Shown here: positions 23,762-31,277 of the stretch, in pieces
How positions within the stretch are numbered: position 1 is the stretch's first letter
Layout: each line of letters opens with the position of its first letter
Assembly (NCBI GenBank): GCA_963696495.1
Contig: CAVOKJ010000003.1
Span: 124,001 to 188,000 of the forward strand
Origin: Bog-756 sp963696495
Lineage (GTDB): Bacteria; Actinomycetota; Acidimicrobiia; Acidimicrobiales; RAAP-2
Reading direction: 5' to 3'
DNA length: 64,000 nucleotides
Translations under genes and position numbers: made by a program
Notes under the pieces: generated by a model
Database searches by the model: none
Seen by the model: only the letters and a program-made list of their open reading frames with translations
What the model was told of the DNA's origin: nothing

Positions 23762-24118
23762 GTGGACGCCGCCCTCAAAGCCCTGGCCGAACCCCGCCGG
23801 CGCGAGATCCTCCGGATCGTCTGGTCCGAGGAGCTCCCCGCCGCCCGCATCGCCGCCCGGTTCGACGACGTCACCCGGTCGGCGATCTCCCAGCACCTGG
23901 GCGTCCTGCGTGAGGCCGAGCTCGTCCTCGACCGGCGCGACGGGACCCGGCACCTCTACCGGGCCAACCACGCCCGGATGGCCGAGTTGCGCCGGTTCCT
24001 CGACGAGTTCTGGACCGACAGCCTCGACCGCCTGCAGCGGCTCGCCGAATCCGACCAGAGAGATCTCGACCGACAGAGAGAAGCCGACCAACAGAGAAAG
24101 GGCACGACCGATGACTGA
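23762..24118 (+). CDS. ArsR family transcriptional regulator
   Basis: 118 residues from GTG 23762. An upstream in-frame start at 23726 is rejected because it lies on the -35 box. The winged HTH covers LAEPRRREILRIV, DVTRSAISQHLGVLREAELV and the wing RRDGTRHLYRAN; there is no metal-binding CxC, so it is not a metal sensor. This subgroup is typically paired with SRPBCC (AHSA1) proteins, as here: the next gene overlaps it by 8 bases (ATGACTGA). The acidic, Gln/Arg-rich C-terminal tail (DQRDLDRQREADQQRKG) is unusual in composition compared with its neighbours. Confidence 0.9.
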   Translation: MDAALKALAEPRRREILRIVWSEELPAARIAARFDDVTRSAISQHLGVLREAELVLDRRDGTRHLYRANHARMAELRRFLDEFWTDSLDRLQRLAESDQRDLDRQREADQQRKGTTDD

Positions 24119-24548
24119 ACTGATGCGAGAGGTCGTGGTTGACGCCAGCCCGGCCACGATATTCCCGTACCTCACCCGACCTGAGCTCCACCTCCGGTGG
24201 ATGGGGACCGAAGCCGAGCTCGACGCCCGGGCCGGCGGTGCCTACCGGGTCAACGTCGGGGGGGTCCACCCGTCCCTCGGCGAGTTCGTCGAGGTGGTCC
24301 CCGACGAGAAGGTCGTGTTCACCTTCGGGTGGGACGAGCCCGACCACCCCATTCCCGCCGGCTCCACCGAGGTGGAGATCACCCTGACCCCCGACGGGGA
24401 CAAGACCCGGGTCCGGCTCGTCCACCGGGGGCTCCCCGACGACGCCGTGGGCGACCACGAGAAGGGCTGGGACCACTACCTCGGCCGGCTGGCCGTAGCG
24501 GCATCCGGCGGTGACCCCGGGCCCGACCGCGTGTCCGAGGGGGGCTGA
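24111..24548 (+). CDS. SRPBCC (AHSA1-type) domain protein
   Basis: 145 residues from ATG 24111. The sequence REVVVDASPATIFPYLTRPE, then LRWMGTEAELDARAGGAYRV and the C-terminal GWDHYLGRLAVAA is the START-like AHSA1/CalC fold with a deep hydrophobic cavity. The family binds or modifies small hydrophobic molecules; no reaction is predicted. It overlaps the ArsR gene and is certainly co-transcribed with it. It converges on an aldo/keto reductase gene across a tandem-repeat spacer. Confidence 0.9.
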   Translation: MTELMREVVVDASPATIFPYLTRPELHLRWMGTEAELDARAGGAYRVNVGGVHPSLGEFVEVVPDEKVVFTFGWDEPDHPIPAGSTEVEITLTPDGDKTRVRLVHRGLPDDAVGDHEKGWDHYLGRLAVAASGGDPGPDRVSEGG

Positions 24549-24553
24549 GCCGC

Positions 24554-24652
24554 CCGACCGGCTCTGTCCGACCGGCTCTGCCACGACCGGCTCTGCCACG
24601 ACCGGAGCTGCCCGACCGGCTCTGTCCGACCGGCTCTGTCCGACCGGTTCTG
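24554..24652. repeat. short GC-rich tandem repeat between convergent genes
   Basis: Seven imperfect copies of a 14-15 base unit GACCGGCTCTGTCC (one with AGCTG, one with TTCTG) fill the 105-base gap between the stops of the SRPBCC and aldo/keto reductase genes. Confidence 0.85.
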
Positions 24653-24653
24653 G

Positions 24654-25646
24654 TCAGCGGAGCGTCAGGATGGCGTCGATCTCCGCCAGCTCTTCGGAGG
24701 AGAACTCCAGGTTCTCGATGGTGGCGACATTCTGTTCCAACTGGCCGAGGCTGCTCGCACCGATCAGGGTGGAGGTCACCCGGGGGTCGCGGACGGTCCA
24801 CGCCAGCGCCATCTGCGCCATGGTCTGGCCGCGGCCCTGGGCGACATCGTTGAGGGCCCGCACCTTGTCGAGGATCTGCTCGTCGAGCTGGCTCTGGTCG
24901 AGTGAGCCCGGCTGACTGGCCCGCGACCCTGCCGGCACCCCCTGCAGGTAGCGGTCGGTGAGCAGGCCCTGCGACAGCGGCGAGAAGACGATGCAGCCCA
25001 CTTCGAGCCGGCCGAAGGTGTCGAGCAGACCGTGCTCGATCCACCGGTTGAACATCGAGTACGGCGGCTGGTGGATGAGCAGTCGGGTACCCAGCCCGTC
25101 GAGGATCCCGGCGGCCGCCTCGGTCTGCTCGGGTGGGTACGAGGAGATCCCGGCGTAGAGGGCCTTGCCCTGGCGCACCGCCGTGTCGAGGGCCCCCATG
25201 GTCTCCTCCAGCGGCGTCTCGGGGTCGAACCGGTGGGAGTAGAAGATGTCCACGTACTCGAGGCCCATGCGCCGGAGGCTGGCGTCCAGGCTGGCCAGCA
25301 TGTACTTGCGCGAGCCGCCGTCGCCGTAGGGGCCGTCCCACATGTCGTAGCCCGCCTTGGTGGAGACGACCAGCTCGTCCCGGTGGGCGGCCAGCGACCC
25401 GTTGAGGACCCGGCCGACGCTGGTCTCGGCGGCACCGTAGGCCGGCCCGTAGTTGTTGGCCAGATCGAAGTGGGTGACGCCGAGGTCGAAGGCCCGGGTC
25501 AGCATGGCGTCGACCTCGGCGTGGGGCCGGGCGTCGCCGAAGTTCTGCCACAGGCCGAGCGAGACCAGCGGGAGCTTGAGGCCGCTGCGGCCGCACCGCC
25601 GGTACTCCATGCGTTCGTAGCGTCGTGGGTCGGGGTCGAAGGGCAC
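24654..25646 (-). CDS. aldo/keto reductase, YghZ/L-glyceraldehyde 3-phosphate reductase-like
   Basis: 330 residues from GTG 25646. The start RYERMEYRRCGRSGLKLP and GLWQNFGD are typical of the YghZ/AKR14 group. Catalytic residues are visible: Asp in FDLANNYGP, Tyr in the same loop, Lys in VSTKAGYDMWDGPYGDGGS and His in FYSHRFDPETP; the C-terminal NADPH-binding segment is STLIGASSLGQLEQN. The enzyme reduces aldehydes or methylglyoxal-like compounds with NADPH. The GTG start is supported by TACGTT 6 bases upstream; the frame extends further but lacks homology there. Confidence 0.9.
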   Translation of the reverse strand: MPFDPDPRRYERMEYRRCGRSGLKLPLVSLGLWQNFGDARPHAEVDAMLTRAFDLGVTHFDLANNYGPAYGAAETSVGRVLNGSLAAHRDELVVSTKAGYDMWDGPYGDGGSRKYMLASLDASLRRMGLEYVDIFYSHRFDPETPLEETMGALDTAVRQGKALYAGISSYPPEQTEAAAGILDGLGTRLLIHQPPYSMFNRWIEHGLLDTFGRLEVGCIVFSPLSQGLLTDRYLQGVPAGSRASQPGSLDQSQLDEQILDKVRALNDVAQGRGQTMAQMALAWTVRDPRVTSTLIGASSLGQLEQNVATIENLEFSSEELAEIDAILTLR

Positions 25647-25652
25647 GGCACC

Positions 25653-25658
25653 AACGTA
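25653..25658 (-). promoter_or_regulatory. -10 box TACGTT for aldo/keto reductase
   Basis: TACGTT (minus strand) is 6 bases before the GTG at 25646; leaderless transcript expected. Confidence 0.4.
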
Positions 25659-25803
25659 GACAATCACCGCGGCCCGCACCCGGGGCACGACCGCCGTCGG
25701 CCCGGGCGACGGTCAGGGCCGGCTGGCCTAGAGTGGCGCCGGGCCGACCGCCTGCCGGGGGAACGGAGACCCGGGCTTCGTTCGACCGGGGGGAGGAGTT
25801 GTC

Positions 25804-26898
25804 ATGATCGATCTGCCCGCAGCCATGCCGGCCGCCGTCTACCGGCGGCCGGGCGAAGTGGTGGTGGAGGAGCGGCCGGTCCCCCGGGCCGGGCCCGGCG
25901 AGGTGCTGGTGGAAGTCGAGCACTGCGGCATCTGCGGCACCGACATCCATCTGCTGGTGGAGGGCTGGGGCAGTGCGGGCCTCGTGGCCGGTCACGAGTT
26001 CACCGGCCGCATCGCCGAGCTGGGGGAAGGTGTCGTGGGCTGGGAGGTCGGCCAACCGGTGGTGGGCGGGACGTCCCCCCGGTGCGGGCGGTGCCGCCGC
26101 TGCCTGGAGGGCAAGCCCTCCCAGTGCGAGAACCAGGGTTCGATCGTCGGGGGCGGCCATGACGGGGCGTTCGCCGGCTTCGTGGTCATCGGGGCCGAGT
26201 CGCTGCTCGCCCTGCCGGCCGGGCTCACCTCGCGGCAGGCGGCGCTGGCCGAGCCGATGGCGGTGGCCCTCCACGGGATCAGCCGGGCGGGGATCACCGA
26301 GGGCGACCGGGTCATGGTGATCGGCGTGGGGCCCATCGGCGCCCTGTCCATCGCCGCCCTCGTGGCGAACGGCATCGGGCCGATCATCGCCGTCGAGCCC
26401 GGGGAGCGTCGACGTGAGCTGGCCCGGGACCTCGGAGCCACCGAGGTCATCGAGCCCGGCGACCTCGAGCGGTTCCCCCCGTGGGAGCCCGAGCGCCTCG
26501 CCGAACGCTCCGTCCACGCCGTGCTCGAGTGCTCCGGCAAGAAGGACGCCATCGAGGCCGGCTTCCACCAGCTGCGCCGGGGCGGGACCCTGGCGCTGGT
26601 GGGTGCGGGCATGGACCACCCGACTTTCGATCCGAACCGCTTCGTCCTCAACGAGCTGCACGTGGTCGGCTCGTTCCTCTACGACCAGGGCGGCTTCTCC
26701 CGGGCGCTCGAGCTCCTCGCCTCCGACGGCTTTCCCGTCGACCGGCTCATCGAGGCAGAGGACGTACCCCTCGACCGGCTGGGCGACGCACTGGCCGGTC
26801 TGGCGGGGGGCCGCTACGCCGGCAAGGTGCTGGTCGTGCCCCGCCTGTCCGGTGACGCCGAGGGGACCGCCGCCGACCCGACCGAGGAGGCCCGATGA
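25804..26898 (+). CDS. zinc-binding alcohol dehydrogenase (MDR family)
   Basis: 364 residues; ATG 25804 has GGAGGAG upstream. The catalytic zinc site is seen in VEHCGICGTDIH and LVAGHEFTGRIAELG; structural zinc cysteines lie in CGRCRRCLEGKPSQC. The NAD(P) fold has MVIGVGPIGALSIAALV. This is a medium-chain polyol/alcohol dehydrogenase of the threonine/sorbitol dehydrogenase type. It is the first gene of a tight operon: its stop overlaps the VOC gene start (ATGA 26895-26898). The substrate is unknown, but partnership with a VOC protein and a luciferase-like oxidoreductase suggests a dedicated catabolic pathway. Confidence 0.92.
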   Translation: MIDLPAAMPAAVYRRPGEVVVEERPVPRAGPGEVLVEVEHCGICGTDIHLLVEGWGSAGLVAGHEFTGRIAELGEGVVGWEVGQPVVGGTSPRCGRCRRCLEGKPSQCENQGSIVGGGHDGAFAGFVVIGAESLLALPAGLTSRQAALAEPMAVALHGISRAGITEGDRVMVIGVGPIGALSIAALVANGIGPIIAVEPGERRRELARDLGATEVIEPGDLERFPPWEPERLAERSVHAVLECSGKKDAIEAGFHQLRRGGTLALVGAGMDHPTFDPNRFVLNELHVVGSFLYDQGGFSRALELLASDGFPVDRLIEAEDVPLDRLGDALAGLAGGRYAGKVLVVPRLSGDAEGTAADPTEEAR

Positions 26899-27341
26899 CC
26901 CACCCCTACTACCCGACCGGCACCCCCCACCTCAACCACGTGGCCATGAGCATGCCCGCCGACCTGCTCGACGAGCGCAACCGCGCCGACCTCTGCCGGT
27001 TCTGGAGCGAGGTCTTCGGGTTCGAGGAGATGGAGGCCATGACCGAGGACCGGCGCCGCCTCATCCTGTCCTGTGTGCACTGGGACCAGTTCATCTTCCT
27101 CATCGCCGACGACCAGCCGATGCGCTGCCCGCGGATGGACCACTTCGGGTTCGCCGTCGGGTCGCTCGAGGAGCTCCGGGGCGTCCGGGACCGGGCCGCC
27201 GCCTTCCGGGACCACGACGAGCGGGTCGATCTGGTCGACCTGCAGGTGGACGACCAGAAGATGGTCAAGATCCACTCCGTCTACGTTGGCTATCTTCTGC
27301 CCATGCTGTGCGAGGTCCAGTGGTGGGAGTTCGTCTCGTGA
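26895..27341 (+). CDS. VOC (glyoxalase/dioxygenase superfamily) protein
   Basis: 148 residues. HLNHVAMSMPA at the start, FWSEVFGFEEME, then MDHFGFAVGSLEEL and a final strand VYVGYLLPMLCEVQWWEF show the paired beta-alpha-beta-beta-beta modules of the VOC fold; the His in NHVAM, the His in DHFGF and the Glu in CEVQWWE could be metal ligands. It overlaps the dehydrogenase stop and the LLM start by four bases each (26895-26898, 27338-27341), so all three products are made together. Reaction unknown. Confidence 0.82.
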   Translation: MTHPYYPTGTPHLNHVAMSMPADLLDERNRADLCRFWSEVFGFEEMEAMTEDRRRLILSCVHWDQFIFLIADDQPMRCPRMDHFGFAVGSLEELRGVRDRAAAFRDHDERVDLVDLQVDDQKMVKIHSVYVGYLLPMLCEVQWWEFVS

Positions 27342-28375
27342 GCGTCGCCGTCCCCGGCGGCGTCGGACGGGCCGGCGGCCTGCAGGTCGGCGTCTTCGTG
27401 CCCCAGGGCTGGAAGCTCGAGTACACCGGGTGGAGCGGGCCGGACGCCTGGGCCCGGTCCGTCGAGCTGGCCGGGCTGGCCGAGTCGCTCGGCTACGACC
27501 ACCTGTGGGTGTACGACCACGTCGAGACCGTCCCCCGCCGCGAGCCCACCCACGTCTTCGAGGCCTACACCATGCTGGCCGCGCTCTCCCAGCGCACCAC
27601 CCGGGTCGGCCTGGGCCAGCTGGTGACCTGCGCCTCCTACCGGAACGCCGGCCTGCTGGCCAAGGAGGCGGCGTGCGTCGACGTGTACTCCGGTGGCCGT
27701 CTGATCCTCGGCGCCGGCGCCGGGTGGTTCCACGAGGAGTACCACGCCTACGGCTACCCGTACCTCTCCGACGGCGAGCGCCTGGCCGTGCTCGATGAGA
27801 CGCTCGAGGTCGTCCGGCGGCTGTGGACCGAGGAGACCGTGACCTTCGAGGGCGCCCATCTCCACTTCGACGGGGCCTTCTGCGAGCCCAAGCCGGTCCA
27901 GCAGCTGCCGCCCGTCCTGATCGGCGGGGGCGGCGAACGGGTGAACCTGCGCATAGCCGCCCGGCGGGCCGACCTCACCAACTGGCAGGTGGGACTCGAG
28001 GGGTTCGCCCGCAAGTCGGGCCTCCTGGCCTCGTACTGCGACGAGATCGGACGGCCCTTCGAGGAGATCGTCCGCACCCACGGTCCGGACTGCCGACTCT
28101 TCGACACCGAGGCCGAGACACTCGCCTGGTGCCGGAGTGAGGGTGGGGGCGACCTGTGGGGTGGCACGCCCGTCGAGCAGTACCTGGCGGGCAACCTGGT
28201 CGGCACGGTGGACCAGGTGGTCGACAAGACCCAGGCGTTCGTGGACGCCGGGTGCCGCGGCCTGATCCTGTGGCTGCGGGACTTCCCCGGGGACGAGACC
28301 CTGCGACGGTTCATCACCGAGGTCGTGCCGGCGCTGACGGTGCCCGAGGAGGTGCCGGGCGGTGCACCGGGCTAG
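27338..28375 (+). CDS. LLM class (F420-dependent type) oxidoreductase
   Basis: 345 residues from GTG 27338. The luciferase-like TIM barrel is evident: GVFVPQGWKLEYTGW, AESLGYDHLWVYDHVETVP, the TRVGLGQLVTCASYRNAGLL loop and GRLILGAGAGWFHEEY (F420 or FMN phosphate region), then PVLIGGGGERVNLRIAAR. In actinobacteria this subgroup mostly uses coenzyme F420. It ends the ADH-VOC-LLM operon; its TAG overlaps the stop of the convergent clpP gene by four bases (28372-28375). Substrate unknown. Confidence 0.88.
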   Translation: MSVAVPGGVGRAGGLQVGVFVPQGWKLEYTGWSGPDAWARSVELAGLAESLGYDHLWVYDHVETVPRREPTHVFEAYTMLAALSQRTTRVGLGQLVTCASYRNAGLLAKEAACVDVYSGGRLILGAGAGWFHEEYHAYGYPYLSDGERLAVLDETLEVVRRLWTEETVTFEGAHLHFDGAFCEPKPVQQLPPVLIGGGGERVNLRIAARRADLTNWQVGLEGFARKSGLLASYCDEIGRPFEEIVRTHGPDCRLFDTEAETLAWCRSEGGGDLWGGTPVEQYLAGNLVGTVDQVVDKTQAFVDAGCRGLILWLRDFPGDETLRRFITEVVPALTVPEEVPGGAPG

Positions 28376-29004
28376 ACGGTCGCCATCTCCTCGGGTGCCG
28401 CGGCCAGCCCGCTGCGTGGGGCGATGATGCCGTCGATCAGCCCGTAGTCGATCGCCTCCTCGGGGGTCATGAAGAAGTCGCGGTCGATGTCGGCGGCGAC
28501 CTGCTCGACCGACCTGCCGCTGTGGTGGGCGATGATCTCGGCCATCCGCCTGGTGAGGGCCAGGACCTCGCGCAGCTGGATCTCCATGTCGCTCGGCACG
28601 CCGCGCGTGCCCGCACTCCCCTGGTGGATCATGATCCGGGCATTGGGAAGGGCCAGCCGCTTGCCGGGGGCGCCGCCGCTCAGCACCATGGCGGCCGCGG
28701 ACATCCCCATGCCGACGCAGATGGTCGAGACGTCGGGCCGGACATGCTGGATGACGTCGTAGATGGCCATGCCGGCGTAGGCCATGCCCCCGGGCGAGTT
28801 GATGTACAAGAAGATGTCCTTCTCCGGCTCCTGGGCCTCGAGGTACAGCATCTGGGAGATGATCAGGTTGGCCACCTGGTCGTCCACCTCCTGGCCCAGG
28901 AAGACGATCCGCTCACGGAGCAGCAGGGAGAAGATGTCGAAGGCCCGCTCGCCCCGGCTCGACTCCTCGAGGACGGTGGGGACCAGTGAGTGGTGGACGG
29001 TCAT
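28372..29004 (-). CDS. clpP: ATP-dependent Clp protease proteolytic subunit
   Basis: 210 residues, normal for ClpP. The catalytic triad is intact: Ser102 in CVGMGMSAAAM, His127 in ARIMIHQGSAG and Asp176 in DIDRDFFMTPEEA; the oxyanion/handle motif is YINSPGGMAYAG (residues 68-79). The Ser motif GMGMSAAA departs from the usual GQAASMG. ClpP forms a tetradecameric chamber that degrades proteins fed by ClpX or ClpC. No Clp ATPase or tig is near, so this is not the usual clpP1P2-clpX locus and is probably an additional clpP. It is divergent from an XRE regulator and a ClpP-like pseudoprotease gene with which it shares an operator-like inverted repeat. Confidence 0.95.
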   Translation of the reverse strand: MTVHHSLVPTVLEESSRGERAFDIFSLLLRERIVFLGQEVDDQVANLIISQMLYLEAQEPEKDIFLYINSPGGMAYAGMAIYDVIQHVRPDVSTICVGMGMSAAAMVLSGGAPGKRLALPNARIMIHQGSAGTRGVPSDMEIQLREVLALTRRMAEIIAHHSGRSVEQVAADIDRDFFMTPEEAIDYGLIDGIIAPRSGLAAAPEEMATV

Positions 29005-29059
29005 CGCATGCCTCCCGAGGCCGGCTCCGGCGGACGCTCCGCCGGGGTATGCCCTGGAT

Positions 29060-29081
29060 GATATCTCATCCGTGAGATATC
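29060..29081. promoter_or_regulatory. 22-bp inverted repeat between clpP and the XRE gene
   Basis: GATATCTCA-TCCG-TGAGATATC: perfect 9-bp arms around a 4-base centre, 56 bases upstream of clpP and 113 upstream of the XRE start, in the AT-rich part of the gap. A second, looser ATATC...GGATAT arrangement follows at 29077-29093. Likely the XRE operator. Confidence 0.65.
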
Positions 29082-29193
29082 ATGATCGGGATATGTTTGC
29101 CGTCGGGCCGTCGGGGCCATTGGGGCCGGGGGGTCATCGGGGCCGTCGGGGCCGTCGGTCAATGGGGGGATCGGAAAGGGTGATGGAGCAGTC

Positions 29194-29457
29194 ATGAGCG
29201 AACGGCGTCACGAGACGGTGTTCCCCGGATTCCGCGAGATGGCCGAGCGCCGACAGGCCCTGAGCGAGGAGCTGGTCGAGCGCCGGCGCGCCCTCGGCCT
29301 GTCCCAGACCCAGGTGGCGGCCCGCATGGGGACGTCCCAGTCGGCGGTGGCCCGCCTCGAGACCGGGTCGTCGGACGTGCTGCTGTCGACCGTCGAGCGC
29401 TATGCCTCCGCGCTCGGTGGACGGTTGGAGTGGACCCTCGGAGAGGGTGCCGGGTGA
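29194..29457 (+). CDS. XRE family helix-turn-helix regulator (87 aa)
   Basis: ATG 29194 is preceded by GGAG at good spacing. After an N-terminal helix (FREMAERRQALSEELVERR) the HTH runs LSQTQVAARMGTSQSAVARLETG, the classic Cro/CI-type motif, and ends YASALGGRLEWTL, the signature of small XRE proteins including HigA-like antitoxins. No toxin gene adjoins. Instead its last four bases (GTGA 29454-29457) start the ClpP-like gene, and clpP lies divergently, with a strong inverted repeat between. It probably controls both. It is not a recognisable ClgR, which is longer. Confidence 0.88.
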   Translation: MSERRHETVFPGFREMAERRQALSEELVERRRALGLSQTQVAARMGTSQSAVARLETGSSDVLLSTVERYASALGGRLEWTLGEGAG

Positions 29458-30125
29458 GCCCGACCTCGGATCGGGAGCGGGGGGTCCCCACCACCCGGGG
29501 ATCCTGGGTGCCACCCGCCACCGGCACGGACCCCTTCGATCCGGGCGACCCCCGGGGGTCGGTGCACCGCCTGCTGTTCGAACGCCGGATCGTCACCCTG
29601 ACCGGCCGTCTCGACGACGAGGCGGCCAACAGGCTCGGCGCCGGCCTGATGACCCTCGACGCCACCGGGGACGAGCCCGTCAACCTCCAGATCGACAGCG
29701 GCGAGGGCACCGTCTCCGCCGCGCTGACCCTGATGGACGTCATCGACCTGCTCGGTGTGCCCGTCCACGTCGGCTGCACCGGCCAGGCCGTCGGGCCGGC
29801 CGTCGGCGTGCTGGCCGTCTGTCACCACCGGGTGGTCTCCCCTCATGCGGTGATCCGGCTCGTCGAGCCGCGGGTCGAGCTCGAGGGGAGCGCCGGGCAG
29901 CTGGAGCAGATGGCGGCCCTCCACCTCCGGCAATGGCGGGCCTTCTGCACCCGGCTCGCCGAGGCGACCGGGCAGCCCACCGAACAGCTCCTGCACGACG
30001 CCGCCGCGGGCCGGTTCCTCGACGCCGGGGAGGCGGTGGCCTACGGGCTCGCCGACGGGGTGGCCACCCCCGGTGCCCGGATGTTCCGGCTGCCCGGCCC
30101 GACCTTCGGGTTCAGGCCCCGGTAG
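29454..30125 (+). CDS. ClpP-like protein lacking the catalytic triad (pseudoprotease)
   Basis: 223 residues from GTG 29454. Residues 36-205 align with ClpP: VHRLLFERRIVTLTGRLDDE, MDVIDLLGVPVHVGCTGQAV, AVIRLVEPRVELEGSAGQLE and AGEAVAYGLADGVATP. Aligned to the ClpP at 28372-29004, the catalytic Ser, His and Asp correspond to Gln111, Val137 and Gly186, and the NSPGG motif is DSGEG (81-85). It therefore cannot be a serine protease, but the fold and the handle helix seem kept, so it may assemble with ClpP rings as ClpR does in cyanobacteria and plastids. The N-terminal 35 residues are extended and Pro/Gly-rich. It is translationally coupled to the XRE gene. Confidence 0.85.
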   Translation: MSPTSDRERGVPTTRGSWVPPATGTDPFDPGDPRGSVHRLLFERRIVTLTGRLDDEAANRLGAGLMTLDATGDEPVNLQIDSGEGTVSAALTLMDVIDLLGVPVHVGCTGQAVGPAVGVLAVCHHRVVSPHAVIRLVEPRVELEGSAGQLEQMAALHLRQWRAFCTRLAEATGQPTEQLLHDAAAGRFLDAGEAVAYGLADGVATPGARMFRLPGPTFGFRPR

Positions 30126-30155
30126 CCGCCCACCGGCCCGTCCCCTCCCGCGTCG

Positions 30156-31016
30156 TCAGCCCGGCACGTAGTCGAAGGTGTCCGGGTCCGGGCCCGTCCG
30201 TTCGTCTCGGTTCAGTCGGTCGATGGTGGCCATGTCGTCGGGGCCGAGCTCGAAGTCGAAGATCTCGAAGTTCTCCCGCATCCGGGCGGGCGTGACCGAC
30301 TTCGGGAACACGATGTCGCCGCGCTGGAGGTGCCAGCGCAGCACCACCTGGGCCGGCGTCCGGGCCAGGTTCCCGGCCACCGCCAGCACGGCCGGGTCGT
30401 CGAGCACCCTGCCCTGGGCGATCGGCGACCACGCCTCCGTGGCAATGCCGTGCGCCACGTCGTAGGCACGCAGGTCGTCCTGCCTCAAATAGGGATGGAT
30501 CTCGACCTGGTTGACGGCGGGAACGGTGTCGGTCTCGGCCAGGAGACGGTCGAGGTGGTGGGGCTGGAAGTTGGACACGCCGATGGAGCGCGCCCGACCG
30601 TCGTCCTGGAACTCGATGAGGGTCTCCCAGGTGGACACGAAGTCCCCGCCGTACAGCGTCGGCAACGGCCAGTGGATGAGGAAGAGGTCCACGAAGTCGA
30701 GGCCGAGCTCCTTCAGCGTGCCCTCGAAGGCCCGCCGGGCGTCGTCGGGCCGGTGGAACCCGTTGTTGAGCTTGCTGGTCACCCAGACCTCGGAGCGATC
30801 GAGGCCGGACGTGGCCAGCGCCTCGCCCACCCCGCGCTCGTTCTGGTACATCTCGGCCGTGTCGATGTGCCGGTATCCGATCTCGAGCGCCTTGCCCGTG
30901 ACCTCGGCAGTGTCCTCCGGCGGCACCTGGAACACCCCGAACCCGAGCTGGGGGATGCTGCGGCCGTCGTTCAGGCCGATTGCTGGGACCGGTCCTCCGG
31001 GTGCGTCTGCGTGCAT
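30156..31016 (-). CDS. aldo/keto reductase, AKR5-like
   Basis: 286 residues from ATG 31016, chosen for GAGGAGGAG upstream. The barrel motifs are IPQLGFGVFQVP, GYRHIDTAEMYQNE (catalytic Asp and Tyr), VTSKLNNGFHRPD (Lys), LFLIHWPLP (His), and the cofactor region IVFPKSVTPARMRENFEIFDF. This is the 2,5-diketo-gluconate reductase/prostaglandin F synthase-like branch (AKR5), NADPH-dependent reductases of aldehydes and ketones. An upstream ATG (MAADEEEWRM) overlaps the ribosome site and is less likely. It converges on the ClpP-like gene with 30 bases between stops. Confidence 0.9.
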   Translation of the reverse strand: MHADAPGGPVPAIGLNDGRSIPQLGFGVFQVPPEDTAEVTGKALEIGYRHIDTAEMYQNERGVGEALATSGLDRSEVWVTSKLNNGFHRPDDARRAFEGTLKELGLDFVDLFLIHWPLPTLYGGDFVSTWETLIEFQDDGRARSIGVSNFQPHHLDRLLAETDTVPAVNQVEIHPYLRQDDLRAYDVAHGIATEAWSPIAQGRVLDDPAVLAVAGNLARTPAQVVLRWHLQRGDIVFPKSVTPARMRENFEIFDFELGPDDMATIDRLNRDERTGPDPDTFDYVPG

Positions 31017-31277
31017 GCGCCACTCCTCCTCGTCTGCCGCCATCGTTCTGCCGTCATCCTCACCGTGATCCGGCACCGGCACCGGCACTGTCAACCGGCA
31101 CCGGCCGGCCGGCCGCTCGCCGCTTGCGCCGCCGGCCGCCGACTTCCCATACCCGGCCCAGCGCTCGCCACACAGATGGCCGTGGCCCACACTTGCACAG
31201 ACCGGCCGGGCCCGCCCCGGGCACCGATGGGGGTGGGGGGCCCGATCAGCTTGATCCTCAGATCCCGTCGAGCGTGC

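Noticed and set aside
24554..24652. Possible CRISPR array.
   Set aside because: Units of 14-15 bases are directly tandem with no unique spacers and no cas genes are present.
24379..26661. 760-codon minus-strand frame over the aldo/keto reductase and dehydrogenase.
   Set aside because: Shadow frame; Pro/Arg/Gly-rich and overlapping two well-supported genes.
29194..29457. Antitoxin of a type II toxin-antitoxin pair.
   Set aside because: No HigB/RelE-like toxin gene is adjacent; the coupled gene is ClpP-like.
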